Shown piece after piece: positions 11,118 to 23,429 of a stretch of 64,000 nt of DNA. Source of the DNA: Aristolochia californica (Eukaryota > Streptophyta > Magnoliopsida > Piperales > Aristolochiaceae); contig JARWKL010000004.1 in NCBI GenBank assembly GCA_029961685.1, positions 32,121,645-32,185,644 of the forward strand, written 5' to 3'. Position numbers and translations under genes: made by a program. Each line of letters begins with the position of its first letter. The stretch's first letter is position 1. A model generated the notes under the pieces. That model made no database searches. It saw nothing but the letters and a program-made list of their open reading frames with translations, and was not told the origin of the DNA.

Positions 11118-12017
11118 ATTCCCGAAATGAGAATCAGTCTTTTCCTCCTTTTTCTCAACATTAATTGAGGCTGGATTGGTTGTCGCCCAATCAGGCTTGC
11201 CATGAAGTTTTCAGTATAAATCCACAAGGTGGTTCTGACCACCATAGTAAGTGCACAATTGAGGCTCAGTACGGGAATGGATCGAACCCGTTCGACCACC
11301 TCTATTGCAGCCTCCTCATGTATTTCTACCGCATCCTCGAAATGGGGATGATGTACCCCGATTACCAGAGAACATAGTAGATGGAGTATCAATCGGAGAA
11401 GGAGGAGATGGATCAGGAATCTATAACAATATAGAAATGATGTCATCAAAAGAGGGAAGGACAGTGGAACTAAGAAGTTGAGTCATAGCTACCTCTAGAT
11501 ACGACTTAATATTGGTAAGGCAAATAGCCGCTACTGCCTCACGCTGTTTTTCTTGAACAAAAATGTCAGTAGAGTATGGTTGAGTAATTTTCCACTCTTG
11601 GAGAAGGCCACAAAACCGGGCCAGAAACTCATGAATAATATCTCTTTGTTTGGTAGTCAGCATACTTTGGAAAACATCATATACTCTTTGCAAGGAGCCG
11701 GTACTGGAATAGAGCTTAGCACATGTGTCCCAAATATCCTTGGAAGTTTCCAAGTGGACCACATTGTTAGCGACATGCTCTTCCATGCTGTTAATAAGCC
11801 AACTGATAACCATGTTATCATTTTTTACCCATTTACAGTAGACATCATCTTTTTCATCAATCGAAGGAGGGATTTTGATAACATGACTGGGAAGGTCATG
11901 AGTAATGAGAACCCACCATACCGATTGTGACCAGCTAAGGTAATTGGAAAGACCACTTAGTGGAATTGTAGTAATTTGGAATATATCACTCTTATTACTC
12001 ATATGTCCACTCTCCAT
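11114..12017 (-). pseudogene. Copia gag (element A)
   Basis: The likely start is the Met at 12017 (MESGHMSNKSD). The UBN2-type gag core follows: LSNYLSWSQSVWW, then NDNMVISWLINSM, DTCAKLYSS, RVYDVFQSML and FLARFCGLLQEW. The frame is open to 11421, then shifts. The zinc-knuckle region (11114-11449) is degraded. Gag would form the retrotransposon's virus-like particle. Confidence 0.88.
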
Positions 12018-12885
12018 GTTGACGCAAATCAACTAGTAAGGTCAATTGTCAAAGTGGCTCAAAGAACAATTACACAACGTAATTTGAAGCACCCGTAGAC
12101 CAAATTATCCACCAAAAATAATTAGAGAATATTTTCATGAGAATAAGCACCAAATCATGGAAAATTGGTGTTTTTGTCAAGTGATAACAAGAACCATCCA
12201 CTACTCAACTTCTCTTATATTTATCAAAAAAATAGAGAGAAAAGAATAGATGCAACTCTTATCCTTAATCCAAACTCAACCACAAAACCGAGAGCAACTT
12301 TAGACAAAGCCTGTCTCTGCAAACCGAAAGCAATTTCTTGGAAAAATTAAATCCAACTCATGGGAATACTTCAACACAAACAAAAAAGATTCAATTGCTG
12401 AAGTTCAAATGCAAAAATAATAGGGATAAGTGAGTGCTGGAATTTCATTAAACTATAACGGTCATCCAACAACATAACACACTACCAAAAGTAATGTTAG
12501 ATTATACAATTGATAGCAACATATGTTGGAATCCCATAACAACAATTTTTGATTCCCGTTACATAAAGGTAACTGAATCCAAATATCAAACCCAAAAAAA
12601 CAACTTTTGATCAATCATGTAATTTTGCTACAAGATGATCAAGACTACAATATCCTTTTAGTCATACAAGATAGATCTTCACAATGTTTATGAAGATTAT
12701 CTTGCCTTGACGTGAATCAAGAATTCAAGAAGAGGAAAAAAATTGAAACCGTAAAGAGAGAATATGAAAAAAAAAACAGATTTTACCTATCTCTTCATAG
12801 CAGAACTCTTTCTTCAATACTCAACTTCTTGAATGGATGACATAACTACTTCAATAGGGATCAAAACCTCCAAGCTATGATACCA
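12018..12885 (-). mobile_element. Untranslated leader and primer-binding site of element A
   Basis: Between the gag start and the 5' LTR lie about 870 bp without coding capacity. The primer-binding site reads TGGTATCATAGC on the minus strand (about 12874-12885), with one change from the usual TGGTATCAGAGC. Confidence 0.7.
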
Positions 12886-13056
12886 TGTAGAAGTTAGGAC
12901 CCCATGAGAATGACTCTAGGTTAACATGGAAGAAGAAGGACAAAAGAGAGAGAAGAGGGAGAAAGGAGAAGGATGTTAGAGAGGAGAGTTTGGATTAAGG
13001 GAAGGAGAGAATGAGTCAATGGAGTAGAGAGGGTGGCTGGACATTTTCTCAAAGTT
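12886..13056 (-). repeat. Truncated 5' LTR of element A
   Basis: The stretch matches 4041-4212 and then breaks off at about 13056, where sequence from a second copia copy begins. The rest of the LTR is missing. Confidence 0.75.
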
Positions 13057-13272
13057 CATCGTCATCGTCTTCCTCATGTGTCAGATCTGGAACCGTAATA
13101 AATAAGGAGAAACTAAGTGGAGTAGATTTTTGTTACCTGTGAGATGCTCGGAGGCCCCTGAGTCAATTATCCAGGATGACGAGTGGGAAGGGGCAGATAA
13201 CATACTTGAAGCAGTGGTGGCAATAGCAGTTGAGGAGGAACATGGAGGAGAGACCATCAGTGTTTTCATTTT
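13057..13272 (-). pseudogene. Fragment of a copia protease region
   Basis: The minus-strand frame at 13081-13269 contains SSSWIIDSGASEHLTG, the copia protease active-site motif. It is a separate, slightly diverged copy from the one at 10692-11117. It has neither gag nor integrase beside it and sits between two LTR pieces, so it is a recombination remnant. Confidence 0.8.
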
Positions 13273-13689
13273 CTAGAATGGCCCAAGCCCACATGACTGA
13301 GGAAGGCTCACATATCCAAGTGTATTAGAAGAGGGGCCCAAGCCCATAAGACCAAGGAAGACCCATGGATCCAAGAGATATAGAATACGGGCTCAAGGCC
13401 CATAGATCAAGGAGAAGGCCCATAGGCCCATATACATTGATGGCAGGATATTAAATAAAGGGTCATCTCATAGAGATGGCATCGATGTAATCCAGCTAAA
13501 GTTCCAGGGTTAAAACCCTAAGTTTAGGGTATTATTATAATATAGTAGTATCATAAATCTATAAATAGAGCTTCAGGGGGAGGGTAAGGAATAATCAATT
13601 CCATAACCCTTCTTCCTCCAGTTTTCTCCCAATGGGTTTCTTTCCCTTTTTCTCCATGAGTTAAATTCATGGAGTCCTGAAAATCAACA
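13273..13689 (+). repeat. LTR (5' LTR of a plus-strand element)
   Basis: The LTR ends gaaaatcaaca at 13689 and is followed at once by the primer-binding site tggtatcagagc (13690-13701). It shares blocks with 3493-3745 and, in inverse orientation, with 39458-39863. The start is mutated (ctagaatggccc). Only about 100 bp of the element's interior survive. Confidence 0.75.
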
Positions 13690-14283
13690 TGGTATCAGAG
13701 CTTTGATTTTTAGTACTCTGACTATGGTTTTCATGATACAAGAAATCCATTATTGTTTTCTCATATTGATTCTTTTTATAGTTGTTGGAATTTTTTTATT
13801 TGTGTTTATCTTTTTCCATCCTGTTTCAGTTGTTAGTATTTTTATTTTTTATAGTTGCATACTGGACTTCCTTAACAATTGAATAATAGTAGAGCTACAT
13901 GCTTGATTTCTTCTATTATGCACGCAATAACATTATTAGTTTAATTTTTTCCTAAATTTACTTTATTTTATTTCAGTTAAAGAATTAATAGGCCACAAGG
14001 GGCATTTTTGGAATATTTTATTTATAGGGGTATTTTCGTAATATTTTATCTTAAACCTTTTCAGGGTGAACCCTATTTAAGGGGTAAGAGTAATGAGAAA
14101 AGAAGCATTGATTTAGAGTAAACATGGTTTTGAGATCTCCTCAACAAGCTCAGGGGTGTGCGTTCTCCTTAATGAACCTAAGGTTTTCAAGTTTCCCTAT
14201 GGCTTGATTTTTCGTCTTTCTCTTCTCCCTCCCTATGAATCCATATATCAGATCCGGGACCATAGCAACTAGTATCAGAGCGG
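13690..14283 (+). mobile_element. Short leader, then LTR of a second plus-strand element
   Basis: Primer-binding site and leader of the first element occupy 13690-13790. From about 13800 an AT-rich LTR of another family runs to about 14269 and shares blocks with 3776-4040. It is followed by tagtatcagagcgg (14270-14283), a primer-binding site with one or two changes. The LTR start is not clear. Confidence 0.5.
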
Positions 14284-15182
14284 AAACACAATGAGTCATT
14301 CTAAATCCCAAGAAAAATGGATTGCCATGCGCAAAGCATTGGTAGAAATACTTGTATGGTGTAGAGCATCTCACGAAAGATGGCGTGCATCTTCCATTAA
14401 ATTTTCTGCAAAAGAGAATTCTGCTGCTGCAGAAAAGGTCACACAACCTCAACTTATTGCTACTAGATAAACTTGCTACCGCAGTCGCTCAAGACACTCT
14501 CTCAGACGGGCAGGAGATGCAAGAAATCAGAGAGCCCTCTGTCTCTCCAGCGGCGGGGACATCTGAAATTGGGGACAAAAATCCGAAATCGGACTCCAAA
14601 CTTCCGAAATCATACGGCGGGAACCCCAATTTTTGGCAATCGGAGGGGTATTCAACAACCCCCTTCCCATGGGAAGCCATATGTCTTCCACAAGTGACAC
14701 AAAAAAATCTGAGACATATCCCTCTCAAAAAATTGCCAAGCGAAGAAACCCCAAAGGGGTGCTGTTCACCGTCGGAAAAAGCCCAACGGGCAACCAACCG
14801 TAACGCATTTCCGCCAGGGTTCGTCGTTCCAGCAGCCGGCATGGCGAGGAGCAAAAGAGCGAAAGGGCGATGGGTAAAAAGGGAGCCAGAACACCTCTCA
14901 GACCATGTGAGGGATAATCCCCCAACGGTGAAGCCACAACGTCCTCCTATTAGCCACCGAAGAAAGAGGATGCTCCGGTGGGGCCGTCAGACAAAATTTC
15001 GGGGGGATTTGACTTCCAGACACCAACTCTCACTCTCAATCCACCTCTCAGCAGAACAGAGGGAACCCTATTTCCAAATTGGGTGGGGAAAGTATCGGCA
15101 ACCTAAATTTTTTATTCAATCTTTCACCAAGATAGGAAAATTCGTGCAGTTGTGTGATGAAGTGTCTGCAATACAAGATTAA
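14284..15182 (+). pseudogene. Gag-like region behind the LTR, not identified further
   Basis: A 276-codon frame (14352-15182) is open by virtue of higher GC. Another frame, beginning MSHSKSQEKWIAMRKAL at 14290, starts just after the primer-binding site as a gag would. Neither shows a zinc knuckle. Position and composition suggest a decayed gypsy-type gag region similar in layout to the leader ORF of element B. Confidence 0.35.
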
Positions 15183-15309
15183 AAAAATTTGGAGATTCCT
15201 GGAAGGGACAAAAAAATCCAATGGATGTTGCTTTATTTTTTTATTGCCAATAACAACAACAATGTGCATGTCCCTTATCCATTTGGGAACCTTGTGTTTA
15301 ATCTTTTGG

Positions 15310-15765
15310 ATGATTTGTATGCTGCTCAACCACTGTTTGTCAAAATTCTTCAACCTAGTGGGACTTTTGGTGATGAAGATTTGAAGAAAATATTTGGCAA
15401 GTATGGAAACATTACAAGTGATGTAGTAATGATAGAAGGAGATGGAAAATTTAAATGTTTTGTATTTGTTCACTTTGAGAATGCAGAAGATGCTGCTCTA
15501 GCTGTTGAGGAGCTTAAAGGGGGAAAAAAATTGATGACAAGGAGTGGTATGTTGTGAAGGCCCAAAAGAAATCAGAAAGGGAGATGGAATTGAAGGGATG
15601 GTTTGAATAGAATAATAAGGAGATTGTAGACAAGTACCAAGGAATGAACTTGTACTTGAAGAACTTGGATGACAACATAGATGATGAGAAGCTGAAAGAA
15701 TTGTTTTCTGAGTTTGGTATAATTACTTCATGCAAGGTTATTACTATCTTGAGCAGGATTAAGAA
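15310..15765 (+). pseudogene. Captured poly(A)-binding protein fragment (RRM3-RRM4)
   Basis: The translation gives FVKILQPSGTFGDEDLKKIF, then GKFKCFVFVHFENAEDAA, then WYVVKAQKKSERE, then [20 protein letters not shown] and [12 protein letters not shown]. These are the end of the third and the start of the fourth RNA-recognition motif of a cytoplasmic poly(A)-binding protein, which binds mRNA tails. There is a frameshift near 15530 and a stop near 15608. The piece breaks off inside RRM4, at about 15760, and runs into a sucrose-phosphate-synthase fragment. No introns are seen. Confidence 0.85.
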
Positions 15766-15789
15766 CCCAAGCTTTGAAGCTAATGAAAA

Positions 15790-16375
15790 TGAAGTGAGAA
15801 GGAAACATAATGACACTGGAGCAGGTATAGTTAATAAGTACCCTGTTGTGAGGCGAAGAAAGAAGCTTATTGTTATTGCATTGGATAGCTATGATGATCA
15901 AGGAAACCCAGCAAAAAACTATTGCAAATTGTGCAAGAGATTTTTAAGGCTATCATATTAGATTATCAAATGGCAAGATTCACAGGATTTGTTCTTTCTA
16001 CTACAATGCCAATTTTAGAAACAATTAATTTTTTGAAGTCTGGTAAAATCCAGACAACAATTTTTTATGCAATTAACTATAGTAGTGGGAGTGAAGTGTA
16101 TTATCCAGGTATAAATCAGCTTGAAGATGATGGTGAAAAGCTTTCCTCAAACCCTGAGTATGCTTCCCGTATTGATTACCGTTGGGGCTGTGATGGTTTG
16201 AAGAAAACTATTTACTAGTTACTGAGTACACAGGATAGAATACTGGATAACTCCGAGGACACTTCACATGCCATTAAGGAAGATGCAAATTCAAATACCT
16301 GTCATTGTATTTCATACTTCATAAAAAAATCTCCTAAGGCAAAGAAAGTGGATGACTTGACGTATGCTTTTTTTG
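15790..16375 (+). pseudogene. Captured sucrose-phosphate synthase fragment
   Basis: The fragment begins near [20 protein letters not shown], then (after a one-base shift near 15915) MARFTGFVLSTTMPILETI, FLKSGKIQTT, SSGSEVYYPG, YASRIDYRWGCDGLKKTIY and, after a stop at 16216, HCISYFIKKSPKAKKVDDL. This is the C-terminal phosphatase-like region of sucrose-phosphate synthase, closest in its DSYDDQGNP segment to the SPS4 (family C) type as I know it. In the intact enzyme this domain lies behind the glycosyltransferase that makes sucrose-6-phosphate. The fragment is intronless and broken. Confidence 0.82.
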
Positions 16376-16475
16376 TGGCTGGGTTGACTAGTAGGACGAA
16401 GTGTCCAGTGGTTGCTGCTATTACAGTGCAGCAATGGGATCCAGTAGATAGTCAGGTTGGAGCTAATTCAAAGGT
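16376..16475 (+). other. Tail of the chimeric fragment before the satellite
   Basis: The frame stays open for about 38 codons beyond the sucrose-phosphate synthase match (contains VAGLTSRTKCPVVAAITVQQ), then ends where the satellite starts at a caaaggtaaac junction. The product is not recognised; it could come from a third gene. Confidence 0.3.
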
Positions 16476-19400
16476 AAACTAATCATTAACTTGGCCTTAT
16501 ATTAGTATAATGTCATTTGTTTCAGCAAAAATTGCCTACCCAAATAATTTTCTAGCTTTGAATTTTCAATTTCAAAACTGTTTATGGGAAACTTGAGACA
16601 CTAATGGTGCCTGGAGACATAATTTTACTAGAAATATTGTTTCAAAATTTCCTTAAAAAATCATTTGCATGGCCTTATAGTTATATAAAGTCATTTGTTT
16701 CAACTAAAATTTCCTAACTATGAAATTTTCTAGTTTGAATTTTCTGCTTCAAAATTGTTTCTAAGAAACCTGAGACACTAATGGTGCCTGAAGATATATT
16801 TTTCATAGAAATTTTTCAAGATTTTCCTAAAAATATGCATTAAAATTGTCCTATAACTTTTATAAAGTCATCAATTTCAAAAAAAAATCCTAACCAAAAT
16901 ATTTTCCTGGTTTGAATTTTTCATCTTCAAAACTTTTTCATAGAAACATTAGACACTAATAGTGCTTGGAGATGTATTTTTACAAGAAATAATTTTTCAA
17001 CCTTTCCTTAAAAATGTATTAACATGGCCTCATTGTTGAATAAATTCATTTGTTTCAATAAAAATTGCCTATTCACACAATTTTCCTGGTTAAACTTTTT
17101 AGCTTCAAAATTGTTTCTTGAAAACATGAGACACTAATGGTCCCAGGAGATGTATTTTTACTTAAAATATTTTTACAACAGTTCCTAAAAATAATCATTA
17201 ACTTGGCCTTATAGTATAAAGTCATTTTTTTCAGCAAAAATTGCCTACCCACACAAATTTACAGGTTTGAATTTTCAGCTTAAAAACTTTTTAAGGGAAA
17301 CATGAGACACTAATGGTGCTTGGAGACATAATTTTACTAGAACTAATTTTCTAAACTTCTCTAAAAAAACATTAACATGGCTTGATAGTTGTAAAAGTCA
17401 TTTGTTTCTGCTAAAATTTCCTAACCACAAAATTTTTCTAGTTTGAATTTTCAGCTTCAAAATTGTTTCTGAGAAACATGAGACACTAATGGTGCCTGGA
17501 GACATATTTTTCTTTGAAATATTTTTCTAGTCTTTCCTAATATTATGTTCCTATAGTTTTATGAAGTCTTCAATTTCAGCAAAAACATTCCTAATCAAAA
17601 AACATTCCTGGTTTGAATTTTTCACCTTGAAAACTTTTTCTGGGAAACATCAGACACTAATGGTGCTTGGAGCGTATTTTTACGAGAAATATTTTTCCAA
17701 CATTTCCTAAAAAATTCATTAACATGGGCTTATAGTTGTACTAAGTCATTTGTTTCAACAAAAGTTGCCTACCCACAAAAATTACATGGTTTGAATTTTT
17801 AGCTTAAAAACTGTTTCCAGGAAACATGAGAGACTAATAGTCCCAAGAGATATATTTTTACTCGAAATATTTTTCCAAAATTTCCAAAAAAATAATCATT
17901 AACATGGCCTTACAGTTGGATAAAGTCATTTTATGAGGAACATTTGCCCACCCACACAATTTTCCAGGTTTGAATTTTCAGCTTCAAAACTGTTTCTGGG
18001 AAACACGAGACACTAATGGTGCTTGGAGACATGTTTTTACTAGAAATGCTTTTCCAAACTTTCCAAAAAAAAGAATTAACATGGCCTTACTATTGTTAAT
18101 GGATAGTTTGAATTTCCAGCGACATAATTGTTTATAGGAAACATGAGACACTAATGATGTCTCGAGACATATTTTTCTTAGAAATATTTTTCTTGTCTTT
18201 CCTAAAAATATCCATTAACATGGTCCAATATTTTTATAAAGTCATCAGTTTCAGCAAAAAATTCCTAACCAAAAAAGTTTCCTAGTTTGAATTTTTCAAC
18301 TTCAAAACTCGTTTAGGGAAACATCTAACACTAATGGTACTCGAAGATGTATTTTTACTAGAAATATTTTTCCAAACTTTCCTAAAAAATGCATTAACAT
18401 GGCCTTGTAGTGGTATAAAGTCATTTGTTTCAACAAAAATTGTCTTTCCACAAAATTTTCCTAGTTAGAATTTTTAGCTTCAAAACTGATTCCAAAAAAA
18501 TTGAGAGTCCAATGGTCGCAGAAGATGTAATTTTACTAGAAATATTTTTCGAACCTTTTCTAAAACTAATCATTAACTTTGCCTTATAGTTGTATAATGT
18601 CATTTGTTTTAGGGAAAATGAGACACTAATGTTGCCTAGAGACATAATTTTACTAAAAATACTTTCCAAACACTCATAAAAAAACATTAACAAGGCCTTA
18701 TTGTTATATAAAATAAATTATTTCATCTAAAATTACCTAACCACGCAGTTTTTCTAGTTTGAATTTCCAGCTTCAAAATTGTTTCAAAGAAACCTGAGAC
18801 ACTAATGGTGCCTAGAGACATATTTTTCTTAGAAATATTTTTCCAGCCTTTCCTAAAAATATGTATTAACATGGTCCTATAACTTTTATATAGTCATCAG
18901 TTTCAGCAAAAAATTGCTAACCAAAAAAATTTCAGGTTTGAATTGTTCAGCTTCAAAACTATTTCAGGGAAACATCAGACATTAATGGTGCTTGGAGATG
19001 TATTTTTACTAGAAACTTTTTTCCAAAATTTACTAAAAAAATGCATTAACATGGCCTTATAGTTATATAAAGTCACTTGTTTCAATAAAAATTGCCTATC
19101 CACACAATTTTCCTAGTTAGAATTTTTAGCTTCAAAACTGTTTCCAGAAAACATGAGAGACTAATGGTCCCAGGATAAGTGTTTTTACTAGAAATATTTT
19201 TCCAAACTTCCCTAAAAATAATCATTAACTTGGCCTTATAGTAGTATAAAGTCATTTGTTTCAACAAAAATTGCCTACCCACACAATTTTCCAGGTTTGA
19301 AATTTTAGCTTCAAAACTGTTTCAGGGAAACATGAAACACTAATGGTGTCTGGAGACATAATTTTACTAGAAATACTTTTCCAAAATTTCCTAAAAAATC

Positions 19401-22400
19401 ATTAACATGGCCTTACAATTTTAAAATTTCATTTGTTTCAGCTAAAAATTCTCAACCATGAAAATTTTCTAATTTGAATTTTCTGCTTCAAACCAATTTT
19501 TGGGATACATGAGACATTAATGGTGCCTGGAGAAATATTTTTCTTAGAAATATTTTTCCAGCCTTTCCAAAAAATATGCATTAACATGTTCCTATAGTTT
19601 TTTAAAGTGATCAGTTTCAACAAAAAATTCCCAACAAAAAAATTTCTTGGTTTGAATTTTTCAGCTTGAAAATTGTTTCAAGGAAACACCAGACACTAAT
19701 GGTGCTTGGAGTTGTATTTTTCCTAGAAATAATTTTAAAAATTTTGCTAAAAATGCATTTAAAAGGCCTTATAGTTGTATTAAGTCTTTGGTTTCATGAA
19801 AAATTGCCTATCCACAAAAATTTCCTGGTTAGAATTTTTAGCTTAAAAATTGCTTCCAAGAAACATGAGAGACTAATGGTCCTGAGAGATGTAGTTTTAC
19901 TAAAAATATTTTTCCAACCTTTCGTAAAAAATAATCATTAACATGGACTTATAGTTGTATAAAGTCATTTGTGTAAGCAAAAATTGCCTACCCACACCAT
20001 TTTCCAGGTTTATATTTTCAGCTTCAAAACTGTTTTAGGGAAACATGAGACACTAATGGTGCCTGGAGACATAATTTTACTAGAAATACTTTTCCAAACT
20101 TTCTTAAATAAGTATTAATATATCCTTATAGTTGTATAAAGTCATTTGATTCAGTAAAAATTTCCTAACCAAGAAATTTTTCTAGTTTGAATTTTCTGTT
20201 TCAAAACTGTTTCTAAAAAACCTGAGACAATATTGGTGTCTGGAGACATATTTTTCTTATAAATATTTTTCAAGATTTTCCTAAAAATATGCATTAAAAT
20301 TGTCCTATAACTTTTATAAAGTCATCAGTTTGAGTAAAACATTCCTAACCAAAATATTTTCCTGGTTTGAATTTTTCATCTTCAAAATTTTTTCAGAGAA
20401 ACATCAAACACTAATGGTGCTTGGAGAAGTATTTTTACAAGAAATAATTTTCCAACCTTTCCATAAAAATGTATTAACATGGCCTCATAGTTGTATAAAG
20501 TCATTTGTTTCAATAAAAATTATCTATTTACACAATTTTCCTGGTTAGAATTTTTAGCTTCAAAATTGTTTCCAGGAAATATGAGAGACTAATGGTCCCA
20601 AGGGATGTATTTTTACTAGAAATATTTTTCCAAACTTTCCTAAAAATAATCATTAACTTGGCCGTATAGTTGTATAAAGTCATTTCTTCAGCAAAAATTG
20701 CCTACATAGACAATTTTCCAAGTTTGAAGTTTTATCTTCAAAACTATTTCAAGGAAACATGAGACACTAATGGTGCCATGAGACATAATTTTACTAGAAA
20801 TATTTTTCTAAACTTTCCTCAAAAAGCATTAACATGACCTAACTGTTGTAAAAAATCATTTTTAGTTTGAATTTTCAGCTGGGAAACATGAGACACTAAT
20901 GGTGCCTGGAGACATATTTTTCTTAGAAATAATTTTCTAACGTTTCCTAAAATTACGCATTAACATGTTCCTATAGTTTTATAAAGTCGTCAGTTTCAGC
21001 AAAAAACTCCTAACCAAAAACATTTTCAGCTTGAAAACTATTTCAGGGAAACGTTAGACACTAATGATGCTTGTAGACGTATTTTTCCTACAATACTTTT
21101 CCAACCTTTCCTAAAAAATGCAATCACGTGGCCATATAGTCGTGTTAAGTCATTTGTTTCAAGAAAAATTGCCTATCCACAAAAATTTCCTGGTTAGAAT
21201 TTTTTGCTTAAAAATTGTTTCCAAGAAACATGAGAGACTAATGGTCCCAAGAGATGAATTTTTACTAAAAATATTTTTCCAACCTTTCCAAAAAATAATC
21301 ATTAACATGGACTTATAGTTGTATAAAGTCAAATTTTTAAGCAAAAATTGCCTACCCACACAATTTTCCAAGTTTGAATTTTTAGCTTCAAAACTATTGC
21401 AGGGAAACATGAGACACTAATGGTGCCTAGAGACATAATTTTTCTAGAATCACTTTTCCAGCCTTTCCTTAAAAAGCATTAACATGGCATTATAGTTTTA
21501 TAAAGTCAATTGTTACATAAAAAATTCCCTATCCGCAAAAAAATCCTGGTTAGAATTTTTTGCTTAAAAATTGTTTCCTAGAAACATGAGAGACTAATGG
21601 TCCCAAGAGATGTATTTTTACTAAAAATATTTTTCAAACCTTTCCAAAAAATAATCATTAACATGTACTTATAGTTGTATAAAGTCAATTGTTTAAGCAA
21701 AAATTGCCTACCCACACAATTTTCCATGTTTGCCTTTTTAGCTTCAAAACTGTTTAAGAGAAACATGAGACATTAATGGTGCCTGGAGACATGATTTTAC
21801 TAGAAATACTTTTCCAAACTTTTCTTATAGTTGTATAAAGTCATTTGTTTCAATAAAAATTGCCTACCCACACAATTTTCCTAGTTAAAATTTTTAGCTA
21901 CAAAACTGTTTCCAGAAAACATGAGAGACTAATTGTCCCAGGAGATGTATTTTTACTAGAAATATTTTTCCAACCTTTTCTAAAAATAATCATTAACTTG
22001 GCCTTAAAGTAATATAAAGTCATTTGTTTCAGCAAAAATAACCTACCCAAACAATTTTCAAGGTTTGAATTTTCAGTTTCAAAACTGCTCAGGGAAACAT
22101 GAGACACTAATGGTGCTTGGAGACATAATTTTACTAGAAATACTTTTCAAAACTTTCCAAAAAAAAAAAAAAAAGCTTTAACATGGCCTTACGGTTGTAA
22201 AAATTCATTTGTTTCAACTAAAATTTCCCAACCATGAAATTTATCTAGTTTGAATTTTCAACTTCTAAACTGTTTCTAGGAAACATGAGACGCTAATGAT
22301 GCGTGGAGACATATTTTTCTTAAAATATTTTTCCAGCCTTTTCTAAAATTATTCATAAACATGTTCCTATAGTTTTATGAAGTCATCAGTTTCAGCAAAA

Positions 22401-22987
22401 AAATCCTTACCAAAAAAAATTCCTGGTTTGAATTTTTTAGCTTGAAAACTGTTTCAGGGAAACATCAGACACTAATGCTGTTTGGAAACTTATTTTTACT
22501 AGAAATACATTTCCAACCTTTCCTCAAAAATGCATTAACATGGCCTTATAGTTGTATAAAGCCATTTGTTTCAACAAAAAATGCATATCCACAAAAATTT
22601 CTTAGTTGGAAATTTTAGTTTCAAAATTGTTTCCAATAAACATGAGAAACTAATGGTCCCAAGAGATGTATTTTTACTAGAAGTACTTTTCCAACCTTTA
22701 CGAAAAATAATCATTAACATGGCCTTATAGTTGGATAAAGTCATTTTTTAAGCAAAAATTGCCTACCCACACAATTTTCCAGGTTCGAATTTTCAGCTTC
22801 AAAACTGTTTCAGAGAAACATGAGACATTAATGGTGCCTGGAAACATGATTTTACTAGAAATACTTTTCTAAACTTTTCTTAAAAAAACATTAACATGGC
22901 TGTTGTAAAAAGTCATTTGTTTTAAAAAAAATTTCCTAACCATGAAATTTCTCTAGTTTGAATTTCCAGTGTCATAATTGTTTCTAG
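16476..22987. repeat. Satellite array, left block: 177 bp monomers in a four-monomer higher-order repeat
   Basis: The block 'acatgagacactaatggtgcctggagac' type motif recurs at 16595, 16772, 16950, 17128, 17304, 17480, 17651 and 17828, that is every 171-178 bp, and on to the end. Four monomer types alternate in fixed order: C (gcctggagacataattttact), D (gcctggagacatatttttctt), A (atcagacac...gcttggagatgta) and B (gagagactaatggtccca). C monomers fall at about 16595, 17304, 18007, 18620, 19334, 20047 and 20761, a period near 709-714 bp. Some units are shortened or swapped (C-B-C-B around 21411-22097). The array contains no credible gene; small repeated minus-strand frames are a by-product. Confidence 0.9.
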
Positions 22988-23424
22988 TGTTAACCGAGAT
23001 CTTTTTCAAGAACGAGGCCCGACGAATCAGCCGAGACCAGTGTTCACAAACTGGTCTTCTTGAGAACGAAATGCCACGCCGCACGGCACGGCTTACAGAT
23101 CCTCTCGTACGGAAACCTCTAAGTTCCGTTGGTGGTGGACGGAACCACCACGACCTCCGGGGATTGACGGCACAATCCCGACAGAGAGCCTCGTGCTCTC
23201 TTGCTTCTCGACTAGGACGACGGTGAGAAGGAAGGTGAAATGTTGATGGGAGTGCAATATCTACCTTCCCTCTCTTCTTTTTCTTATTTATACTTAGGTT
23301 TACCAAAGATTACATATCAGCCCATGGGCCCACCACAATCCCACCCAACCCGTTAAGCTATGTATATAATACAACATACAACAAACAGAGTGATACCAAA
23401 TATACATCCCAAAATATCGTAACA
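22988..23424 (-). repeat. 3' LTR of element C
   Basis: The 437 bp LTR is collinear with 25401-25836. Over the first 240 bp I count about 19 differences, all but one transitions, with this copy mostly carrying T or A where the other has C or G. Confidence 0.9.
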
Positions 23425-23429
23425 TCCTC

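Larger units (their letters stand above)
4041..13056 (-). mobile_element. Ty1/copia retrotransposon A, minus strand, split by element B
   Basis: Read on the minus strand the order is LTR, primer-binding site, gag, protease, integrase, reverse transcriptase, RNase H, purine tract, LTR, which is the copia order. The 3' LTR is 4041-4442. The 5' LTR begins at 12886 but is cut off at about 13056. The RNase H region is interrupted at 4843/8300 by element B. Every coding part has stops or frameshifts, so the copy is dead. The element was about 5.5 kb before the nested insertion. Confidence 0.85.

Noticed and set aside
14352..15182. 276-codon plus-strand ORF as a host gene
   Set aside because: Composition is GC-rich transposon leader type, no domain is visible, and it is crossed by an equally open antisense frame. 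Listed only as a gag-like region.
18430..22107. Recurring minus-strand ORFs of 60-90 codons with similar peptides (KQMTLYNYK, ISLSCFLETVLK)
   Set aside because: They are the satellite monomers read in one frame. Neighbouring monomers break the frame, there is no codon bias and no start context, so they are not a gene family.
22953..23306. 117-codon Arg-rich ORF
   Set aside because: It lies across the LTR-satellite junction; GC-rich LTR sequence gives open frames on both strands.
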